From: Nitrospirota bacterium
GTDB lineage: Bacteria > UBA2233
Direction: 5' to 3'
Assembly: GCA_011620345.1 (NCBI GenBank)
Contig: WOZJ01000066.1
Span: 19,228-83,227, forward strand
Length of the DNA: 64,000 nucleotides
Made by a program: the position numbers and the translations under genes. The notes beneath the pieces were generated by a model. It was not told where the DNA came from. It worked only from the letters and a program-made list of their open reading frames with translations, and did no database searches. Positions 61,801 to 64,000 of the stretch are shown piece by piece. How positions within the stretch are numbered: position 1 is the first letter of the stretch; every line of letters begins with the position of its first letter.

Positions 61801-62119
61801 CCCCGATAGGCGGGACATTCTTGTCTAGAATTCGCAGGGCTACTCCTGACGGGGTTAGAAAGCCTTGGGCTTCTGGATAGGTTCTAGGCTCAATCCTCGA
61901 GTGCCGAGGTATCGCCCAATGGATTTGTGGTCTCCGTCTGCTACCAGTTGTCCAAAAGCGGTATCCGGCCCTTGCCCACGTGCTCAACCATTCCCAGTCC
62001 TGTGGTTCAAGACTTCGCCCGGGCACCATTGGCATGTGTATGCAAACCCGCTCGCCTTTTTGAACGCCAAGGCCTTTGAGCCCGGCACCGAAGCGACCTA
62101 CGGCATTAAAAACTAGGGT
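61801..62119 (-). pseudogene. Remnant of an AMP-forming acyl-CoA (acetyl/propionyl-CoA) synthetase gene
   Basis: This 385-base gap between genes holds the ruins of an acyl-CoA synthetase. On the minus strand, one frame reads FNAVGRFGAGLKGLGVQKGE followed by RVCIHMPMVP, matching the N-terminal third of acetyl/propionyl-CoA synthetases. It then jumps to their C-terminal part: LEPQDWEWL, VEHVGKGRIPLLDNW, then a stop where the second Trp of the WWQTET motif should be, then QTET, TNPLG, GLSLEPIQKPKAF and, in another frame, TPSGVALRILDKNVPP. So there is a large internal deletion, several frameshifts and stop codons. The plus-strand 83-residue ORF here is a shadow. Confidence 0.85.
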
Positions 62120-62180
62120 TGCACAAGTGGGCCAAGTCCGTCAAGGAGAAGCGTGCCCCTGGGGCGCCCATACCTCGGCA

Positions 62181-64000
62181 TCAAGCCTGCCGTGCGGAGC
62201 CGAGGACGGCCTTAAGCCCTTGCGCAAGCGTGGCATGGGAAGGCGCTCCCTTTAAGTCGATTCCTAACCTTACGAGACCTTGGGCTACCCGAGGTTGGAT
62301 GCCGACGAGTAACGTTATCGTGCCCAGAAGCCTAAGGGCATCGATGAGGTGGACGATTTCCGAGATCACCTGAGTGTCTACGTAGACCAATCCGGATAAA
62401 TCCAAAAGCACGGCCTTTGGCTTTTGCTCGGCCGTTGCTTGGAGCAGGTTCTCGTGCAAGCGTTGCATGCGCATGCTGTCGAAATTTCCAATTAGAGGGG
62501 CAAGCAGAATCCCGCCCCATACCGGAAGGATTGGGGTGGAAAGCTCGAGGATCGTCCTTTTTTGCTCTTGGGTGACCTCGATCATTCGTTTTTGTTCCTC
62601 GATGAGTCCTTCGAGTTTCCTTTCGTACTCCACAAAAGGGGTCAAGTCTTGGACATAGCTTATGTAATGACTCAAAGTCCCGTCCTTATCGAAGATGGGC
62701 TCGGTTACAAGATAAATAGGCACCCTGTGGCCGTCTTTGTGGATGTACTCTTTTCGGTAGGTCTTGTCGGTTCCCTTGAGGGCGTTTTCTTCGTGGAGCC
62801 TGTCGGGGTCCCCTTGGTACTCGGGAGCCGTCAAGTTTTTCCAGCCCATAGCATAGACTTCCTCTACGGTGTAGCCGACCATCCTGGCATACTGCTCGTT
62901 GATGCTCAAAAGCTCTCCTCCCGGCCTCCACTCGCAGATCCCCAAAGGCGAGAGCTTCAATAGGAGCTCCGCTTTCTCCTTGGCTGCCTTGAGCTCGGTG
63001 ATGTCTTTCACGTAGAAGATCACGCAAGGCGTATTGTCGTCCGGGAAACGGCTAAGTCCGTGATTGAGGACCACGTTGAATACGCGACCGTTTTTAGCAT
63101 GAACGGTCGTGTCGTGACCCAAGCAAGTCCCATGGCCTTTTTGGAGGATATTCTCAATCCACTGCCTATGCTCTTGGTGTTGTTCGGGATTTATCCAGTC
63201 GAACACCGAGCCTAACTCTCGGTCGGGGAGGCCAAGCAGGTCTCGTAAAGCCCTGTTGGCCGTTCGAATGCGTCCGTCGGGCGAGGCCGTTGCTATGCCG
63301 TCTGCGCTAAGCTCGGTTATGACTTCGTAGAACGCCTGGAGCCGCTCGGCGGTTTCTTGGGCGCGCTTGATTTCGGTGATGTCGCTTAAAGTTACTAGGA
63401 CCCTCCGTTTCCCCTCCCAGACGATCGGACGAAGCGTGCGCTTGGTAACGCGTCGTTGACCATCAGGCAAAAGATACACCCCCCCCGATACGACATCCTC
63501 GTCCGAGCCTTCTTCGTCTTCGAGCTTCGCAAGTTCCCTGGCGACCTTCTCCCTTTCTTCTTGGGGATAGAGCCCATGCCATCCCCCTTGAAGTAGCACT
63601 TCTTTGGGTTTATCCACGAGGGTTGCATAGCAGGGGTTGGCGTAGTGGATGCCTCCTGACGAATCGGCAACGCACACTCCCTCCGCCAAGCCGTTCAGCA
63701 GCACCTCCAGTCGGTTCTTCTGGGCGCTGATGTCGGCCGCGGAGTAAAGGATGGCACTGGGGTCGCCCCGTTCGTCCCGGATCAAAGAGGTATGGATCTG
63801 AACATGCACCCTCTCGCCGTTCTTTTTGAACCAGGTCTCAAAATTGGATATGCCTCCGCTTTGAAGCGTTTCTTGGGTAAGTGCCCTCTTGACCCGCTCT
63901 TGTTCTTCTAGGGGATAAGCAAGCTCCACGGATACGCCCAAGAGTGCCTCAAGGGGCTTGCCTAGAAGTTGGCAGAAGGCCTTGTTTGCCCACAAACGCT
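62181..64000 (-). CDS. Multi-PAS STAS-domain signalling protein (RsbR-like), 5' end cut by window edge
   Basis: About 606 residues are visible; the frame is open to the right edge and the first PAS domain begins mid-motif, so the true start lies outside. Four PAS domains follow one another (about 1 to 90, 95 to 205, 215 to 335 and 340 to 455), with typical ends such as VTLSDITEIKRAQET and FYVKDITELKAAKEK. After a coiled linker (EEQKRMIEVTQEQKRTI) comes an RsbR-type STAS domain with ILPVWGGILLAPLIGNFDSM and LLDLSGLVYVDTQVISEIV. Such proteins sense signals in stressosome-like or switch-kinase pathways. No histidine kinase domain is seen. Confidence 0.85.
   Translation of the reverse strand, partial: RLWANKAFCQLLGKPLEALLGVSVELAYPLEEQERVKRALTQETLQSGGISNFETWFKKNGERVHVQIHTSLIRDERGDPSAILYSAADISAQKNRLEVLLNGLAEGVCVADSSGGIHYANPCYATLVDKPKEVLLQGGWHGLYPQEEREKVARELAKLEDEEGSDEDVVSGGVYLLPDGQRRVTKRTLRPIVWEGKRRVLVTLSDITEIKRAQETAERLQAFYEVITELSADGIATASPDGRIRTANRALRDLLGLPDRELGSVFDWINPEQHQEHRQWIENILQKGHGTCLGHDTTVHAKNGRVFNVVLNHGLSRFPDDNTPCVIFYVKDITELKAAKEKAELLLKLSPLGICEWRPGGELLSINEQYARMVGYTVEEVYAMGWKNLTAPEYQGDPDRLHEENALKGTDKTYRKEYIHKDGHRVPIYLVTEPIFDKDGTLSHYISYVQDLTPFVEYERKLEGLIEEQKRMIEVTQEQKRTILELSTPILPVWGGILLAPLIGNFDSMRMQRLHENLLQATAEQKPKAVLLDLSGLVYVDTQVISEIVHLIDALRLLGTITLLVGIQPRVAQGLVRLGIDLKGAPSHATLAQGLKAVLGSARQA

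Noticed and set aside
61865-62116. 83-residue plus-strand ORF in the gap after the ABM gene
   Set aside because: The interval reads as acyl-CoA synthetase remnants on the minus strand, so this ORF is a shadow of the pseudogene.
1-64000. tRNA, rRNA, CRISPR arrays, insertion sequences, prophage genes, riboswitches
   Set aside because: I looked for each by eye and found no convincing example; small RNAs cannot be excluded without a covariance-model search.

Overview
This window comes from a Gram-negative bacterium with a GC-rich genome. Nearly all of it is tightly packed protein-coding sequence with many 4-base ATGA/GTGA overlaps. An outer membrane with LPS is certain: BamA, OmpH/Skp, LolC/D, a nearly complete lipid A pathway, a Kdo transferase and heptose synthesis are all encoded here. 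The order lysS-lolC-lolD-bamA-ompH-lpxD-fabZ-lpxA-lpxI, the use of LpxI instead of LpxH, the block yicC-gmk-rpoZ-rel and a set of multihaem c-type cytochromes resemble the former Deltaproteobacteria (Geobacter-like Desulfuromonadota/Desulfobacterota) or a neighbouring phylum. No rRNA or tRNA gene is present to settle this. No CRISPR array, insertion sequence or prophage was seen.

Layout. (1) 1-5464, minus strand: trehalose synthase-maltokinase fusion and 4-alpha-glucanotransferase, for storage glucan and trehalose metabolism. (2) 5673-7498: pyruvate kinase facing thioredoxin across a two-way hairpin. (3) 7562-11401, plus: gmhA, a deoxyhypusine-synthase-like protein, an endonuclease III-like glycosylase, SAM hydroxide adenosyltransferase and a site-2 protease, all overlapping or nearly so, then a convergent CBS-domain gene. 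(4) 12200-41860, plus: about 30 kb with almost no gaps. It runs ssb, prenyl synthase, lysS, Lol transporter, bamA, ompH, the lpx genes with an inserted gnnA/gnnB-like pair, msbA, waaA, lpxK, ADP-heptose genes, core glycosyltransferases, a second heptokinase-like gene, yicC, gmk, rpoZ and the (p)ppGpp synthetase/hydrolase. (5) 41857-48195, plus: gamma-glutamyltransferase, a DUF4388 protein, two unknown exported proteins, and a purine nucleoside phosphorylase paired with an MTA/SAH deaminase. (6) 48192-58438, mostly minus: a membrane c-di-GMP phosphodiesterase, a lytic transglycosylase, a porin with four multihaem cytochromes (19 CXXCH motifs), an alcohol dehydrogenase and a glycosyltransferase. 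(7) 58549-64000: a nuclease lipoprotein, RNase R, a small monooxygenase-like protein, the decayed remains of an acyl-CoA synthetase gene, and a multi-PAS/STAS signalling protein cut by the window edge.

How the genes fit together. Region 4 is a cell-envelope supercluster. It covers lipid A (lpxA, D, I, B, K; lpxC is not in the window), the flippase (msbA), Kdo addition (waaA), heptose supply (gmhA, gmhB, kinase, nucleotidyltransferase; the epimerase hldD is absent), core sugar transferases, and the outer-membrane assembly and lipoprotein export machinery. The gnnA/gnnB-like pair predicts lipid A built on 2,3-diamino-2,3-dideoxyglucose with four amide-linked acyl chains. The cytochrome-porin cluster predicts electron transfer across that same outer membrane. 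The strongest candidates for unusual biology are this electron conduit, the modified lipid A, the deoxyhypusine-synthase-like gene tied to heptose synthesis, and the recognisable ruins of an acyl-CoA synthetase gene in what otherwise looks like plain intergenic DNA.
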